Below, in pieces: positions 18,501-28,170 of a stretch of 64,000 bases of DNA. The notes under the pieces are model-generated. The model made no database searches, was not told the origin of the DNA, and worked only from the letters and a program-made list of their open reading frames with translations. The stretch comes from Croceicoccus sp. Ery15. Lineage in GTDB: Bacteria > Pseudomonadota > Alphaproteobacteria > Sphingomonadales > Sphingomonadaceae. Each line of letters starts with the position of its first letter. Within the stretch, counting starts at the first letter, position 1. The stretch spans positions 2,468,501 through 2,532,500 of the forward strand of contig NZ_CP087588.1 in NCBI RefSeq assembly GCF_020985305.1, given 5' to 3'. Position numbers and translations under genes: made by a program.

Positions 18501-20021
18501 ATGGACATACAAACAAACCCCGCCGCTTCGATGACGGCTCCGTTTGCGGAGCGCTACGACAACTTCATCGGCGGCAAATGGGTGGCGCCCAAGGACGGGC
18601 GCTGTTTCGACAATATCTCCCCGATCACCGGCAAGGTGGTCGGTCAGGTCGCGCGCAGCCAGGGGGCGGACATCGAGGCCGCGCTCGACGCGGCGCATGC
18701 CGCGAGGGATGCGTGGGGCCGCACCAGCGTTGGCGAGCGCGCGCTGATCCTCAACCGCATCGCCGACCGGATGGAGGAAAATCTCGAAAAGATCGCGATC
18801 GCGGAAACCTGGGACAACGGCAAACCGCTCCGCGAAACGATGGCCGCCGACATTCCGCTTGCGATCGACCATTTCCGCTATTTCGCGGGCTGTATTCGCG
18901 CGCAGGAAGGCGGCATTTCGGAAATCGACCACGATACGGTCGCCTACCATTTTCACGAGCCGCTGGGCGTGGTCGGTCAGATCATTCCGTGGAACTTCCC
19001 GATCCTGATGGCGGTGTGGAAGCTCGCCCCCGCGCTGGCGGCTGGCAACTGCGTGGTGCTCAAACCTGCCGAGCAGACCCCGGCCTCGATCATGGTGCTG
19101 ATGGAGCTGATCGGCGACCTGCTGCCCGCCGGCGTGGTCAACGTGGTCAACGGCTTCGGCGTGGAAGCGGGCAAGCCGCTCGCCAGCAGCAGCCGGATCG
19201 CCAAGATCGCCTTTACCGGCGAGACGAGCACCGGCCGCCTGATCATGCAATATGCGACCGAAAACCTGATCCCGGTCACGCTGGAACTGGGCGGCAAGAG
19301 CCCGAACATCTTCTTCGAGGATGTGTGCCGCGAGGACGACGACTATCTCGACAAAGCAATCGAGGGCTTCGTGATGTTCGCGCTCAATCAGGGGGAGATC
19401 TGCACCTGTCCCAGCCGCGCGCTCGTGCATGAGAGCATCTACGACCGCTTTATGGAACGTGCGATGCAGCGCGTCGAAGCGATCAAGGCGGGCAATCCGC
19501 TCGACATGGAGACGATGATCGGCGCGCAGGCGAGCAGCGAACAGCGCGACAAGATCCTCTCCTACATCGACATCGGCAAGCAGGAAGGTGCTGAGCTGCT
19601 GACCGGCGGCGAGGCGACGCGGTTCGAGGGCGAGATCGCGGACGGCTACTACGTCAAGCCGACCGTGTTCAGGGGCAACAACCGGATGCGCATCTTCCAG
19701 GAGGAGATCTTCGGTCCGGTCCTCTCGGTCACGACCTTCAAGGATCAGGACGAGGCGCTGAGCATCGCCAATGATACGCTCTATGGCCTCGGCGCAGGCG
19801 TATGGAGCCGCGATGCCAACACCTGCTACCGCTTCGGCCGGGCGATCCAGGCCGGGCGCGTGTGGACCAACTGCTACCACGCCTATCCCGCCCATGCGGC
19901 GTTCGGCGGCTACAAGCAGTCGGGCATCGGACGCGAAAACCACCGCATGATGCTGGATCACTATCAGCAGACCAAGAACATGCTGGTCAGCTACAGCGCG
20001 AAGAAGCTCGGCTTCTTCTGA
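18501..20021 (+). CDS. NAD-dependent aldehyde (acetaldehyde) dehydrogenase, AcoD/ExaC type
   Basis: 506 residues from [10 protein letters not shown] with a GAGAGGA site upstream; an upstream in-frame ATG reads through the regulator's 3' end and is unlikely. The catalytic residues are C301 ([11 protein letters not shown]) and E262 (LELGGKSPN), and the NAD-fold signature FTGETSTG is at 238-245. The NQGExCTCPSR form is typical of the AcoD/ExaC acetaldehyde dehydrogenase group. It should oxidise acetaldehyde to acetate. It is first in an operon with an alcohol dehydrogenase and an acetyl-CoA synthetase, which supports this substrate. Confidence 0.92.
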   Translation: MDIQTNPAASMTAPFAERYDNFIGGKWVAPKDGRCFDNISPITGKVVGQVARSQGADIEAALDAAHAARDAWGRTSVGERALILNRIADRMEENLEKIAIAETWDNGKPLRETMAADIPLAIDHFRYFAGCIRAQEGGISEIDHDTVAYHFHEPLGVVGQIIPWNFPILMAVWKLAPALAAGNCVVLKPAEQTPASIMVLMELIGDLLPAGVVNVVNGFGVEAGKPLASSSRIAKIAFTGETSTGRLIMQYATENLIPVTLELGGKSPNIFFEDVCREDDDYLDKAIEGFVMFALNQGEICTCPSRALVHESIYDRFMERAMQRVEAIKAGNPLDMETMIGAQASSEQRDKILSYIDIGKQEGAELLTGGEATRFEGEIADGYYVKPTVFRGNNRMRIFQEEIFGPVLSVTTFKDQDEALSIANDTLYGLGAGVWSRDANTCYRFGRAIQAGRVWTNCYHAYPAHAAFGGYKQSGIGRENHRMMLDHYQQTKNMLVSYSAKKLGFF

Positions 20022-20091
20022 GGCGACAGGCCGGTGCGGTGAAAGTCCGCCGCACCGCCCCCGAACACAACAGAAATACAGGAGAATTGCT

Positions 20092-21123
20092 ATGAGCAAG
20101 AGCATGAAAGCCGCCGTCGTCCGCGCCTTCGGCGAACCGCTGCGGATCGAGGAAGTGCCGGTTCCGGAAGTGCAGCCGGGTATGATCCAGGTGGCCATCC
20201 AGGCCTCGGGCGTGTGCCACACCGATCTGCATGCCGCCGAAGGCGACTGGCCGGTCAAGCCCGAACCGCCCTTCATTCCCGGCCATGAAGGCGTCGGCTT
20301 CGTTTCCGCCGTGGGCAAAGGTGTAACCCATGTGAAGGAAGGCGACCGGGTCGGCGTGCCGTGGCTCTACACCGCCTGCGGCCATTGCGTGCACTGTCTC
20401 GGCGGGTGGGAAACGCTGTGCGAAAGCCAGCTCAACACCGGCTATTCGGTCAATGGCGGGTTCGCCGACTATGTTCTGGCCGACCCCAACTATGTCGGCC
20501 ACCTGCCCGACAATGTGGGCTTCAACGAGATCGCGCCGGTGCTGTGCGCGGGCGTGACGGTCTACAAGGGCCTGAAAATGACCGAGACCAAGCCGGGCGA
20601 TGCGGTGGCGATCTCCGGCATCGGCGGGCTTGGCCACATGGCAGTGCAATATGCGGTCGCGATGGGGCTGAACGTGGTTGCGGTCGACGTCGACGACGCC
20701 AAGCTCGAACTGGCGCGCAAGCTCGGCGCGGTGGAGACCGTGAACGCGCGGACCGACAATGACCCTGCCGCGACGGTCAAGCGCCTGACCGGCGGCGTGC
20801 GCGGCGCGCTGGTGACCGCGGTGAGCGAGAAGGCCTTCGAACAGGCGGTCGGCATGGTCGGGCGCGGTGGTACGCTTGCGCTCAACGGCCTGCCGCCGGG
20901 CGATTTCCCGCTCAACATCTTCGGCATGGTGCTGAACGGCATCACCGTGCGCGGCTCGATCGTGGGCACGCGGCTGGACCTGCAGGAATCGCTCGATTTC
21001 GCAGGCGACGGCAAGGTGAAGGCGACGATCTCCACCGCCGGTCTGGACGACATCAATGCGGTGTTCGACCGCATGCGGCAGGGCCAGATCGAAGGGCGCG
21101 TCGTCCTGGACATGACCCAATGA
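20092..21123 (+). CDS. Zinc-dependent alcohol dehydrogenase (AdhP-like)
   Basis: 343 residues, the usual size of the class. Catalytic zinc ligands are C42, H65/E66 and C152. The structural zinc is held by C96, C99, C102 and C110, and the NAD-binding motif GIGGLG is at 176-181. It oxidises ethanol (or other short primary alcohols) to the aldehyde. An AGGAGA site precedes the ATG. The stop overlaps the next start (ATGA), so it is translationally coupled to the DUF779-acetyl-CoA synthetase gene. Confidence 0.93.
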   Translation: MSKSMKAAVVRAFGEPLRIEEVPVPEVQPGMIQVAIQASGVCHTDLHAAEGDWPVKPEPPFIPGHEGVGFVSAVGKGVTHVKEGDRVGVPWLYTACGHCVHCLGGWETLCESQLNTGYSVNGGFADYVLADPNYVGHLPDNVGFNEIAPVLCAGVTVYKGLKMTETKPGDAVAISGIGGLGHMAVQYAVAMGLNVVAVDVDDAKLELARKLGAVETVNARTDNDPAATVKRLTGGVRGALVTAVSEKAFEQAVGMVGRGGTLALNGLPPGDFPLNIFGMVLNGITVRGSIVGTRLDLQESLDFAGDGKVKATISTAGLDDINAVFDRMRQGQIEGRVVLDMTQ

Positions 21124-23399
21124 CGCAAAGTGCCGCGCCGGATGGCCGAGTGGTCCGTCGCGTGATCGCCACCGACGCGGCCACAGCCCTGCTGGGCCAG
21201 ATCATCGAACGTCATGGCCCCGTGCTTATCCACCAGTCGGGCGGGTGCTGTGACGGCTCCAGCCCGATGGTCTATCCGCGCGGCGAGTTCCGCCTCGGCG
21301 GGTCGGACGTGCTGCTGGGCACGATCGGCACCACACCGGTCTATATCGGCGCGGCGCAGTTCGCGGTGTGGAAACACACGCAGCTGATCCTCGACGTGGT
21401 GGAAGGGCGAGGCGGCATGTTCAGCCTCGATAATGGAACGGGCCGGCGCTTCCTCGTGCGAAGCCGGACCTATGGGGAGAGAGAAATCGCCATGTTGCAC
21501 AAGGCCGACAGGTTTCGCGCCATGCAGGCATCGATCGACAGCGATGCGGACGCCTTCTGGCTGGACGAAGCGCACCGGCTCGACTGGAGCGTCTTCCCGA
21601 CGAAGGCGGACGAGAGCAGCTTCGACAAGGGCGATTTCGGCATTCGCTGGTTCGCCGATGGCGAGCTGAACGTCTCGGTCAATTGCCTCGACCGCCACCT
21701 CGAGACGCGCGGCGACCAGCCCGCGATCGTGTTCGAAGGCGACGAGCCGGACGAAGGGCGAACGCTCACCTATCGTGAGCTGCACTGGCAAGTCTGCCGC
21801 TTCGCCAACGTCCTGAAAGCCAACGGGATCGGTAAGGGCGACCGGGTGATCCTTTACATGCCGATGGTGCCCGAAGCGGCGATTGCAATGCTCGCCTGCG
21901 CCCGGATCGGGGCGGTCCATTCGGTCGTCTTCGGCGGCTTCTCGCCCGACAGCCTGGCCGACCGGATCGCCGATTGCGACGCTACGCTGGTCGTCACCGC
22001 CGATGAAGGCACGCGCGGCGGCAAGCGCATTCCCCTCAAGGCCAATGTCGACAGCGCGCTGGAGCGCGCGAGCGGGGTCGACACGGTCATCGTCATGCAG
22101 CGGACGGGTGGCCAAGTATCGATGCGCAAGGGGCGCGACATCTTGTGGGAGGAGGCCTGCGCGGATGCCCCCGCCGATTGCCCGCCCGAAGCGATGAACG
22201 CGGAAGATCCGCTGTTCATCCTCTATACCTCCGGATCGACCGGCAAGCCCAAGGGCGTGCTGCACACCACCGGCGGGTATCTGCTTTGGTCGACGCTGAC
22301 CTTCGATCTGCTGTTCGGCCCCGAGGAGGGGAAGGATGTCGCCGACGATCTGTTCTGGTGCACCGCCGATGTCGGCTGGATCACCGGGCACACCTATGTC
22401 GTCTACGGCCCGCTCTCCAACGGCGCGCGCACGGTCATGTTCGACGGGGTGCCCAACTATCCCGATCCGGGGCGCCTCTGGGAGACCAGCCAGCGCCTCG
22501 GCGTCACGATCTTCTACACCGCGCCGACCGCGATCCGCGCGCTGATGCGGCAGGGCGACCGGTGGGTGACGCGCCACGACCTGTCCGCGATCCGCCTGCT
22601 GGGCACGGTGGGCGAGCCGATCAACCATGAGGCCTGGGAATGGTATCATGACATGGTCGGGCGCGGCGAATGCCCGATCGTCGACACCTGGTGGCAGACC
22701 GAAACGGGCGGCGCACTGATTGCTCCCGTCCCCGGCGCTACCGAGACTAAGCCCGGCAGCGCGACCCTGCCACTCCCCGGCGTCGACCCCGAACTGGTCG
22801 ATGGCGAAGGGCATCTTCTCACCGGCGCAACGGAGGGCAATCTGGTTCTCACCCGCAGCTGGCCGGGCATGATGCGCACCATCTTCGGCGACCACGACCG
22901 GTTCTTCCAAACCTATTTCAGCACCTTCCCCGGCACCTATTTCACCGGCGACGGCGCGCGGCGCGACGAGGATGGCTATTACTGGATCACCGGCCGGGTC
23001 GACGACGTTATCAACGTGTCTGGGCACCGCATGGGCACTGCCGAAGTCGAAAATGCGCTGGACGAGCATGTGCTGGTGGCCGAGGCCGCCGTCGTAGGCA
23101 TGCCACATGATATCAAGGGCCAAGGCATCCATGCGTTCGTGACGCTGAAAGCCGGCGAAGAAGGCAGCGATGCCTTGCGGCAGGAACTGCGTGACCTGGT
23201 GCGCAGCGAGATCGGACCATTCGCCACGCCCGACGTCATCCAATTCGCGCCCGACCTGCCCAAGACCCGGTCGGGCAAGATCATGCGCCGGGTTCTGCGC
23301 AAAATCGCCGAGGGGCAGCCTGACGAAATTGGTGACATCTCGACGCTGGCGGAGCCTGCGGTGGTCGAGGATCTGGTGGCCAAGCGCATGAGGCCGTGA
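21120..23399 (+). CDS. DUF779 domain fused to AMP-forming acetyl-CoA synthetase
   Basis: 759 residues in one frame. Residues about 12-116 are a complete DUF779 protein ([20 protein letters not shown]), a small domain normally encoded separately beside acetaldehyde dehydrogenases. From about residue 124 ([20 protein letters not shown]) it is an acyl-CoA synthetase of the Acs type: P-loop-like [20 protein letters not shown], and the C-terminal [10 protein letters not shown] with the acetylatable lysine. It should turn acetate into acetyl-CoA, completing ethanol assimilation. The ATG at 21491 has a GGGGAGAGAG stretch before it and could give the synthetase alone. Whether this is a true fusion or a lost stop codon is not known. 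Confidence 0.88.
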   Translation: MTQSAAPDGRVVRRVIATDAATALLGQIIERHGPVLIHQSGGCCDGSSPMVYPRGEFRLGGSDVLLGTIGTTPVYIGAAQFAVWKHTQLILDVVEGRGGMFSLDNGTGRRFLVRSRTYGEREIAMLHKADRFRAMQASIDSDADAFWLDEAHRLDWSVFPTKADESSFDKGDFGIRWFADGELNVSVNCLDRHLETRGDQPAIVFEGDEPDEGRTLTYRELHWQVCRFANVLKANGIGKGDRVILYMPMVPEAAIAMLACARIGAVHSVVFGGFSPDSLADRIADCDATLVVTADEGTRGGKRIPLKANVDSALERASGVDTVIVMQRTGGQVSMRKGRDILWEEACADAPADCPPEAMNAEDPLFILYTSGSTGKPKGVLHTTGGYLLWSTLTFDLLFGPEEGKDVADDLFWCTADVGWITGHTYVVYGPLSNGARTVMFDGVPNYPDPGRLWETSQRLGVTIFYTAPTAIRALMRQGDRWVTRHDLSAIRLLGTVGEPINHEAWEWYHDMVGRGECPIVDTWWQTETGGALIAPVPGATETKPGSATLPLPGVDPELVDGEGHLLTGATEGNLVLTRSWPGMMRTIFGDHDRFFQTYFSTFPGTYFTGDGARRDEDGYYWITGRVDDVINVSGHRMGTAEVENALDEHVLVAEAAVVGMPHDIKGQGIHAFVTLKAGEEGSDALRQELRDLVRSEIGPFATPDVIQFAPDLPKTRSGKIMRRVLRKIAEGQPDEIGDISTLAEPAVVEDLVAKRMRP

Positions 23400-23607
23400 A
23401 CCTCGATTATTTGCTGTGGCCGCTAAGCCCGCTTTCTAGCTAAAACCAGACTGACCGCTGTCGGCCCCTTCGAGCCAGTCAGCTTTGCGCCCCAAGGCGG
23501 TCATTCAGGATCCCGCTAGAACTGCCTGTAAGCGGCCATTTCAAATCAGTCGTCGGCCACGCGCTGATCGATAATATTCACGCTGATTCGAAGAGGCCGG
23601 TTCGGAC
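23400..23607. other. Non-coding spacer with degenerate repeat words
   Basis: 208 bases between the convergent synthetase and arsR genes. It contains CTGTCGGCCCC, AAGGCGGTCATTCAGG and GTAAGCGGCCATTTC, words that recur in other spacers between cargo blocks. No gene or clear terminator hairpin is visible. Confidence 0.35.
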
Positions 23608-23970
23608 CTATCGCCCATCAAGCGGATATAGACCTTCAAGCTTGGCAAAATTAGCCACCCCAGGTGCGGGCTGGCGCGGATGGCGCGTGGGTCTAACGGC
23701 CAATCCGCCGAGATCTCCTGCCGCATCAACAACCTTCGCAAGCCTGTCATCATCTATCCGGTAATAGACGAGCTTGGCATCCTTCCGGGTCTTAACGAGG
23801 CCCGCATTGCGAAGGACCGCTAGCTGCTGCGAAAGCGTCGGCTGGCCGATCTCGGCTGCGTCGTCGATCTCTCCGACATTGCGTTCCGTGCCGGAAAGCG
23901 CCTTCATGATCCGCAAACGCACGGGGTGCGCGAGAGCCTTCAAGGCATCGACCAAATCTTCGTCGGTCAT
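23608..23970 (-). CDS. ArsR/SmtB-family repressor without cysteines
   Basis: 120 residues: a winged HTH (HPVRLRIMKALS, then AEIGQPTLSQQLAVLRNAGL and the wing TRKDAKLVYYRI) typical of ArsR. Persulfide-sensing relatives (BigR, SqrR) use a cysteine pair, but this protein contains no cysteine at all. It lies in an operon with a peroxiredoxin (4-base overlap) and divergent to the persulfide dioxygenase operon, so it is the probable local repressor. How it would sense a signal is unclear. The C-terminal 25 residues (QPAPGVANFAKLEG) are unusual. Confidence 0.85.
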   Translation of the reverse strand: MTDEDLVDALKALAHPVRLRIMKALSGTERNVGEIDDAAEIGQPTLSQQLAVLRNAGLVKTRKDAKLVYYRIDDDRLAKVVDAAGDLGGLAVRPTRHPRQPAPGVANFAKLEGLYPLDGR

Positions 23971-24635
23971 CTCTTCGACCCTCGCTTGGTTTCCTTCATG
24001 AACCAGTCGGTCTGGCCTTTTGCGGAAAATACGGTGTCGAGCGAAGCATCGGGCTGAGCCAGCAATGCCTCGCCCGGCTTCCAGTTGGCAGGTGCCAATA
24101 CGGGGCCATTGTCTACTGCCTGAAGCGCGTCGAGAGTCCGTAGCATTTCAGGCGTCGAGCGACCGACATTGGCAGGATAGCAGGTCATCGCACGGATCAC
24201 CCCCTCGGGGTCGATGAAGAATGTCGTCCGCACTGTCGCGCTGTCGTTATCGTTCGGCGCGACCATCCCATAAGCGCGGCCGATTACGAGCGTGGGGTCC
24301 TCCACAATCGGAAAACGCACCTCGATATCGTAGCGATCGCGGATCAGTCGCAGCCAGGCGAAATGCGAGAACAGGCTATCGACAGAGAGCGCCATCAGCG
24401 CGCAATCGCGCTGCTCAAACTCGCCTGCTGACTCAGCCAGGGCCACGAACTCGGTCGTGCAAACGGGCGTGAAATCGGCCGGGTGCGAGAACAGGATCAA
24501 CCACCGCCCCCGGTGATCCGAAAGGCGGACATCTCCTGTCGTGCTTCGCGCAGAAAAGTCCGGAGCTACATCTCCGATACGTAGTCCTGCGCAGGGTGCC
24601 TCTCGTTCGGCATCAGCTTTGATCATCTGTGTCAT
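23967..24635 (-). CDS. 1-Cys peroxiredoxin (Prx6/AhpC type)
   Basis: 222 residues. The peroxidatic cysteine is C59 in PADFTPVCTTEF, and the Prx6-type extended C-terminal domain is present (LAPANWKPGEALL). No conserved resolving cysteine is evident. It reduces peroxides, and in sulfur clusters such proteins may also meet persulfides. It is the first gene of the arsR operon, transcribed away from the dioxygenase gene. A related paralogue is at 32906-33535. Confidence 0.9.
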   Translation of the reverse strand: MTQMIKADAEREAPCAGLRIGDVAPDFSARSTTGDVRLSDHRGRWLILFSHPADFTPVCTTEFVALAESAGEFEQRDCALMALSVDSLFSHFAWLRLIRDRYDIEVRFPIVEDPTLVIGRAYGMVAPNDNDSATVRTTFFIDPEGVIRAMTCYPANVGRSTPEMLRTLDALQAVDNGPVLAPANWKPGEALLAQPDASLDTVFSAKGQTDWFMKETKRGSKR

Positions 24636-24651
24636 CCGACCTTCATACCAC

Positions 24652-24687
24652 TTGACAGATCAATAGCAACACATATAAACGATTTAT
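24652..24687 (+). promoter_or_regulatory. Sigma-70-like promoter with overlapping ArsR-type operator
   Basis: TTGACA (24652-24657) and TATAAA (24674-24679) with a 16-base spacer form a near-consensus promoter reading toward the dioxygenase operon. A 13-base inverted repeat ATAAA-CGA-TTTAT (24675-24687) overlaps the -10 box and could be the binding site of the adjacent ArsR repressor. The same spacer must also carry the promoter for the divergent peroxiredoxin-arsR genes. Confidence 0.6.
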
Positions 24688-24709
24688 GTAAATGAATGGA
24701 GATCAAGCT

Positions 24710-25639
24710 ATGGCTGACGATCAGAACCTCAAGAATGCCGCTTCTCAGATCGAACGTGCCCAGGCCGACAAATGCCTGCGCCCCTCGATTGCGGGATTTT
24801 TCGACGAAGCGACGAATACCGTCTCCTATGTCGTCCACGACCCCAAGACGGATGAAGCGGCGATCATCGACTCGGTGTTGGACTTCGAGGCGGCTTCCGG
24901 CCGGACCTCGAATGGCTCAGCAGACCGCATCATTGAGTATGTCACCTCGAATAACCTGAAAGTGATATGGCTTATTGAGACCCACGCCCACGCCGATCAC
25001 ATATCTGCCGCCCCTTATCTTCAGGAGCGGCTTGGCGGGAAGTTGGCTATCGGCCGCGATATCATCCGCGTGCAGGAAGTCTTCGGGAAACTCTTCAATG
25101 CGGGCACCGACTTCGAACGCGACGGATCGCAGTTCGACAAGCTGTTCGAGGATGGTGAGACCTTCAAGGTCGGCGAGCTCGAAGGTATCGCCCTCCATGT
25201 GCCCGGTCACACTCCCGCCGACATGGCTTTCATCATCGGCGACGCGGCCTTCGTCGGCGACACGATCTTCATGCCCGATTTCGGCACCGCACGCGCAGAT
25301 TTCCCCGGCGGCGACGCAGGACAACTGTTCCGCTCGATACGCCGGCTGCTGTCGCTCCCGGACGAGACCCGGCTCTTCCTATGTCACGACTACAAGGCGC
25401 CGGGCCGCGACGAATATGCCTGGGAGACCACCGTCAAACAGCAGCGCGAGGAAAACGTGCATGTGAAGGATGGCGTGACCGAAGAGGACTTCGTCGCGAT
25501 GCGAACCGACCGCGACAGGACGCTCTCGATGCCCAAGCTGATAATGCCTTCGGTGCAGGTGAACATCCGTGGGGGGCGACTGCCGGACCCGGAAGAGAAT
25601 GGCGTCAGCTACATCAAGATTCCGGTCAACGCCGTATGA
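24710..25639 (+). CDS. Persulfide dioxygenase (ETHE1/Blh-type metallo-beta-lactamase fold)
   Basis: 309 residues from MADDQNLKNA; the ATG with GGAG eight bases upstream is preferred to one six codons earlier. The metal motif HAHADH is complete (H92, H94, D96, H97), with H167 in VPGHTPAD and D184 in FVGDTIF. These fit the mononuclear iron site of ETHE1-like enzymes, which oxidise glutathione persulfide to sulfite. It is the first gene of a coupled operon with YeeE-type channels, a sulfurtransferase and SQR, like the bigR-blh operons of other alphaproteobacteria. Confidence 0.9.
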   Translation: MADDQNLKNAASQIERAQADKCLRPSIAGFFDEATNTVSYVVHDPKTDEAAIIDSVLDFEAASGRTSNGSADRIIEYVTSNNLKVIWLIETHAHADHISAAPYLQERLGGKLAIGRDIIRVQEVFGKLFNAGTDFERDGSQFDKLFEDGETFKVGELEGIALHVPGHTPADMAFIIGDAAFVGDTIFMPDFGTARADFPGGDAGQLFRSIRRLLSLPDETRLFLCHDYKAPGRDEYAWETTVKQQREENVHVKDGVTEEDFVAMRTDRDRTLSMPKLIMPSVQVNIRGGRLPDPEENGVSYIKIPVNAV

Positions 25640-26082
25640 CGTTGCCTGGTTTTCCTGAAGCCGCACCCCTCGCCGGACTGGCTGGCGGAGTGCTTATCGG
25701 CCTTGCCGCAGCGGTCATGCTGCTCGGCCTTGGCAGGATCGCTGGTGTTTCCGGCCTTGCTGCGAAGGCAGTCGGGCTCGGCGGCAGCGGCATTGCAAGG
25801 GGCGGCGCATGGATGTTCGTCATCGGCCTGCCTCTGGGTGCGCTGATCGTAATGCTGGCATCGGGTGGAATTGATGCCACCTTCGCAAACCCGGTTACGC
25901 TTGCGATTGCTGGACTGGTGGTGGGCATCGGGACACGTCTCGGCAGCGGCTGCACCAGCGGGCATGGGGTTTGCGGCGTGAGCCGCCTTTCCGGCCGCTC
26001 GATCGTCGCCACGCTCACGTTCATGGCTACCGGCATTGCCACGGTCGCGATCATGAATGCGCTCGGGCTGGAGGTGCTGTGA
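25636..26082 (+). CDS. YeeE/YedE-family membrane protein, first half-module
   Basis: 148 residues, four or so membrane segments. The conserved cysteine motif GSGCTSGHGVCG (C106, C113) matches the thiosulfate-conducting cysteines of YeeE/TsuA. It starts by ATGA overlap with the dioxygenase gene and ends by TGATG overlap with a second half-size protein, so the two probably form one two-subunit channel in the inner membrane. Likely role: movement of thiosulfate or another sulfane-sulfur compound. Confidence 0.85.
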   Translation: MTLPGFPEAAPLAGLAGGVLIGLAAAVMLLGLGRIAGVSGLAAKAVGLGGSGIARGGAWMFVIGLPLGALIVMLASGGIDATFANPVTLAIAGLVVGIGTRLGSGCTSGHGVCGVSRLSGRSIVATLTFMATGIATVAIMNALGLEVL

Positions 26083-26501
26083 TGCGGACCGCCTTTATCT
26101 CTTTGGTCACCGGAACTCTGTTCGGGGCGGGCCTTGCCCTCGGTGGCATGACCGATCCGGCGCGCGTGCGCGGTTTCCTTGACGTGTTTGGCGACTGGGA
26201 TCCGACGCTTGCATTTGTCATGGGCGGTGCCGTCATTGTGATGGCGGTTGCTTGGCGACTGGTCCCGCGGATGGCCGAGCCCTTCGCTGCGAAAGAATTC
26301 CACCTCCCGACCAAATCCGATCTCACGCCACGCCTGGTGGGCGGCGCGGCTCTGTTCGGTATCGGCTGGGGAATCGCCGGACTCTGTCCGGGACCGGGCA
26401 TCGCTGCGCTTGTAATCGAACCTGCATCTGCCGCGATATTCGTCGTCGCAATGCTCGCTGGCATGGCTGTTGTCCGACTTATGGAAGGAGCATCGTCATG
26501 A
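26082..26501 (+). CDS. YeeE/YedE-family membrane protein (DUF6691), second half-module
   Basis: 139 residues, hydrophobic, with the family motif GWGIAGLCPGPGIAAL (C102). It is coupled by overlapping stop and start codons to the preceding YeeE half and to the following sulfurtransferase. Together the pair corresponds to one full-length YeeE. Many persulfide operons in alphaproteobacteria and Legionella-like bacteria carry this split form. Confidence 0.85.
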   Translation: MRTAFISLVTGTLFGAGLALGGMTDPARVRGFLDVFGDWDPTLAFVMGGAVIVMAVAWRLVPRMAEPFAAKEFHLPTKSDLTPRLVGGAALFGIGWGIAGLCPGPGIAALVIEPASAAIFVVAMLAGMAVVRLMEGASS

Positions 26502-26911
26502 AGCTTACACAGGTAAGCGACACTTTCGCCGTCTCCCAACAGCTTGAACCCGGCGATCTGGCTGAACTGGCCGATGGTGGGTTTGGCACAGTAATTTGCA
26601 ACAGGCCGGATGGCGAAGAGCCGAACCAGCCCACCGTCGCATCAATGCGAGAAGCAGCCGAAGCGGTTGGGTTGGCCTTCCATCATATCCCGGTCTCGGG
26701 TGGCGAATTTCCGCAGGTTGCGATCAAGGCCTTCGCCACGGTCCGCGAAGAAGCGGATGGCAAGGTGCTTGCCTTTTGCCGGACCGGGACGCGCTCCATT
26801 ACGCTCGATGCACTCGCCAACGTAGAGAATGAAACCGCCGACGCGCGCATCGAACGCGCCGAGCGAGCAGGCTACGATTTGTCCGGTTTGCGCGACCGGC
26901 TTGGCGAATAA
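26498..26911 (+). CDS. TIGR01244-family sulfurtransferase/phosphatase-like protein
   Basis: 137 residues, the N-terminal domain type of BLH proteins. The active loop AFCRTGTRS puts C94 and an arginine in a Cys-x5-Arg-like cradle, close to rhodanese or tyrosine-phosphatase loops. It probably accepts or transfers sulfane sulfur between SQR product and dioxygenase. It is coupled to the upstream membrane gene by an ATGA overlap, and SQR follows after 24 bases. Confidence 0.85.
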   Translation: MKLTQVSDTFAVSQQLEPGDLAELADGGFGTVICNRPDGEEPNQPTVASMREAAEAVGLAFHHIPVSGGEFPQVAIKAFATVREEADGKVLAFCRTGTRSITLDALANVENETADARIERAERAGYDLSGLRDRLGE

Positions 26912-26935
26912 CGAAAAGATACTGGAGAGTTTGTC

Positions 26936-28168
26936 ATGGCCCGAAGCCTAAATCATGAAGTCGTCATCATCGGCGGAGGTTCGGCAGGAATTGCAACCGC
27001 ATCTTCCATGCTGAAGCGGCGCCCATCGCTCGATATCGCGATCGTCGAGCCGAGCGAGGATCACTATTATCAGCCTGGCTGGACGATGGTCGGCGGAGGC
27101 GTCTTCGAAGCGCCAGCCACTAGGCGCACCACGGCGAGCGTGATGCCGAAACAGGCGACCTGGTTGAAACAGTCCGCCGCGTCTTTCCAGCCCGAAAACA
27201 ATCAGGTCACGCTCAGCGACGGCGCGACAATTACCTACCGCCTTCTGATCGTCGCTCCGGGCATCCGGCTTGCCTGGGAAAAGATTGACGGTCTGGAGGA
27301 AACGCTCGGCAAGAACGGTGTTACCTCCAACTACCGCTACGATCTGGCGCCCTACACATGGGACCTCGTGCGCAACCTGAAATCGGGCCGCGCGATCTTC
27401 AGCCAGCCGCCGATGCCCATCAAGTGCGCAGGTGCGCCGCAGAAAGCGATGTATCTTTCATGCGATGCCTGGATGGAACGCGGTGTGCTCGACGATATTG
27501 ACGTTGAATTCCGCAATGCCGGTGGCGTCCTGTTCGGGGTGAAGGAATACGTCCCGGCGCTAATGGAATATGTCGAGAAATACGGAATCGACCTCAAACT
27601 CAACCAGACGCTCGTCGCGGTTGACGGCCCCAGCAAAAAGGCCGTCTTCAAGACCGAAGCCGGTGAGGAGACTGTCGAATTCGACATGCTTCACGCAGTG
27701 CCGCCGCAGGTTGCACCGCAATTCGTTGCCGACAGCCCGCTCGCCAACGCCGAAAGCGGCTTTGTCGATATCGACAAGTTCACGCTCCAGCACGTTCGTT
27801 ATCCGAACGTTTTCGGCATCGGCGATGCCGGTTCCACACCCAATGCCAAGACGATGGCCGCTGCGCGTAAGCAGGCCCCGATCGTTGCAGTCAATGCGCT
27901 CGCCCAGCTCGATGCAAAGCAGCCTTGGGCCGACTACGACGGCTACGGCTCATGCCCGCTGACCGTCGAACGCGGAAAGATTGTGTTGGCCGAGTTCGGA
28001 TATGACGGAAAGCTTCTCCCGAGCTTCCCGAAATGGGTTATCGACGGCACGCGACCGCGACGGCTCAGCTGGCTACTGAAATCGGAAGCTCTGCCCTGGG
28101 TCTACTGGAACGGCATGCTCAAGGGCCATGAGTGGCTGGCCAAACCGCAAATGAAGAAAGCTGCCTGA
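26936..28168 (+). CDS. sqr: Sulfide:quinone oxidoreductase (type II)
   Basis: 410 residues. The FAD-binding GGGSAG motif (13-18) starts a pyridine-nucleotide-disulfide reductase fold. Cysteines at C164 (PIKCAGAPQK) and C340 (GYGSCPLT) match the redox pair of mitochondrial SQOR, and C176 is additional. It oxidises sulfide to a persulfide and passes electrons to the quinone pool at the inner membrane face. The C-terminal PKWVIDGTRPRRLSWLLK is the amphipathic membrane-anchoring region. The bd oxidase encoded just downstream can re-oxidise the quinol. Confidence 0.92.
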   Translation: MARSLNHEVVIIGGGSAGIATASSMLKRRPSLDIAIVEPSEDHYYQPGWTMVGGGVFEAPATRRTTASVMPKQATWLKQSAASFQPENNQVTLSDGATITYRLLIVAPGIRLAWEKIDGLEETLGKNGVTSNYRYDLAPYTWDLVRNLKSGRAIFSQPPMPIKCAGAPQKAMYLSCDAWMERGVLDDIDVEFRNAGGVLFGVKEYVPALMEYVEKYGIDLKLNQTLVAVDGPSKKAVFKTEAGEETVEFDMLHAVPPQVAPQFVADSPLANAESGFVDIDKFTLQHVRYPNVFGIGDAGSTPNAKTMAAARKQAPIVAVNALAQLDAKQPWADYDGYGSCPLTVERGKIVLAEFGYDGKLLPSFPKWVIDGTRPRRLSWLLKSEALPWVYWNGMLKGHEWLAKPQMKKAA

Positions 28169-28170
28169 TC

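Noticed and set aside
18429..20318. A 629-codon open frame on the minus strand
   Set aside because: Antisense of the aldehyde dehydrogenase, rich in Arg/His/Asp with no family resemblance.
20562..23243. An 893-codon open frame on the minus strand
   Set aside because: It is the high-GC antisense shadow of the alcohol dehydrogenase and acetyl-CoA synthetase genes, both of which have clear catalytic motifs.
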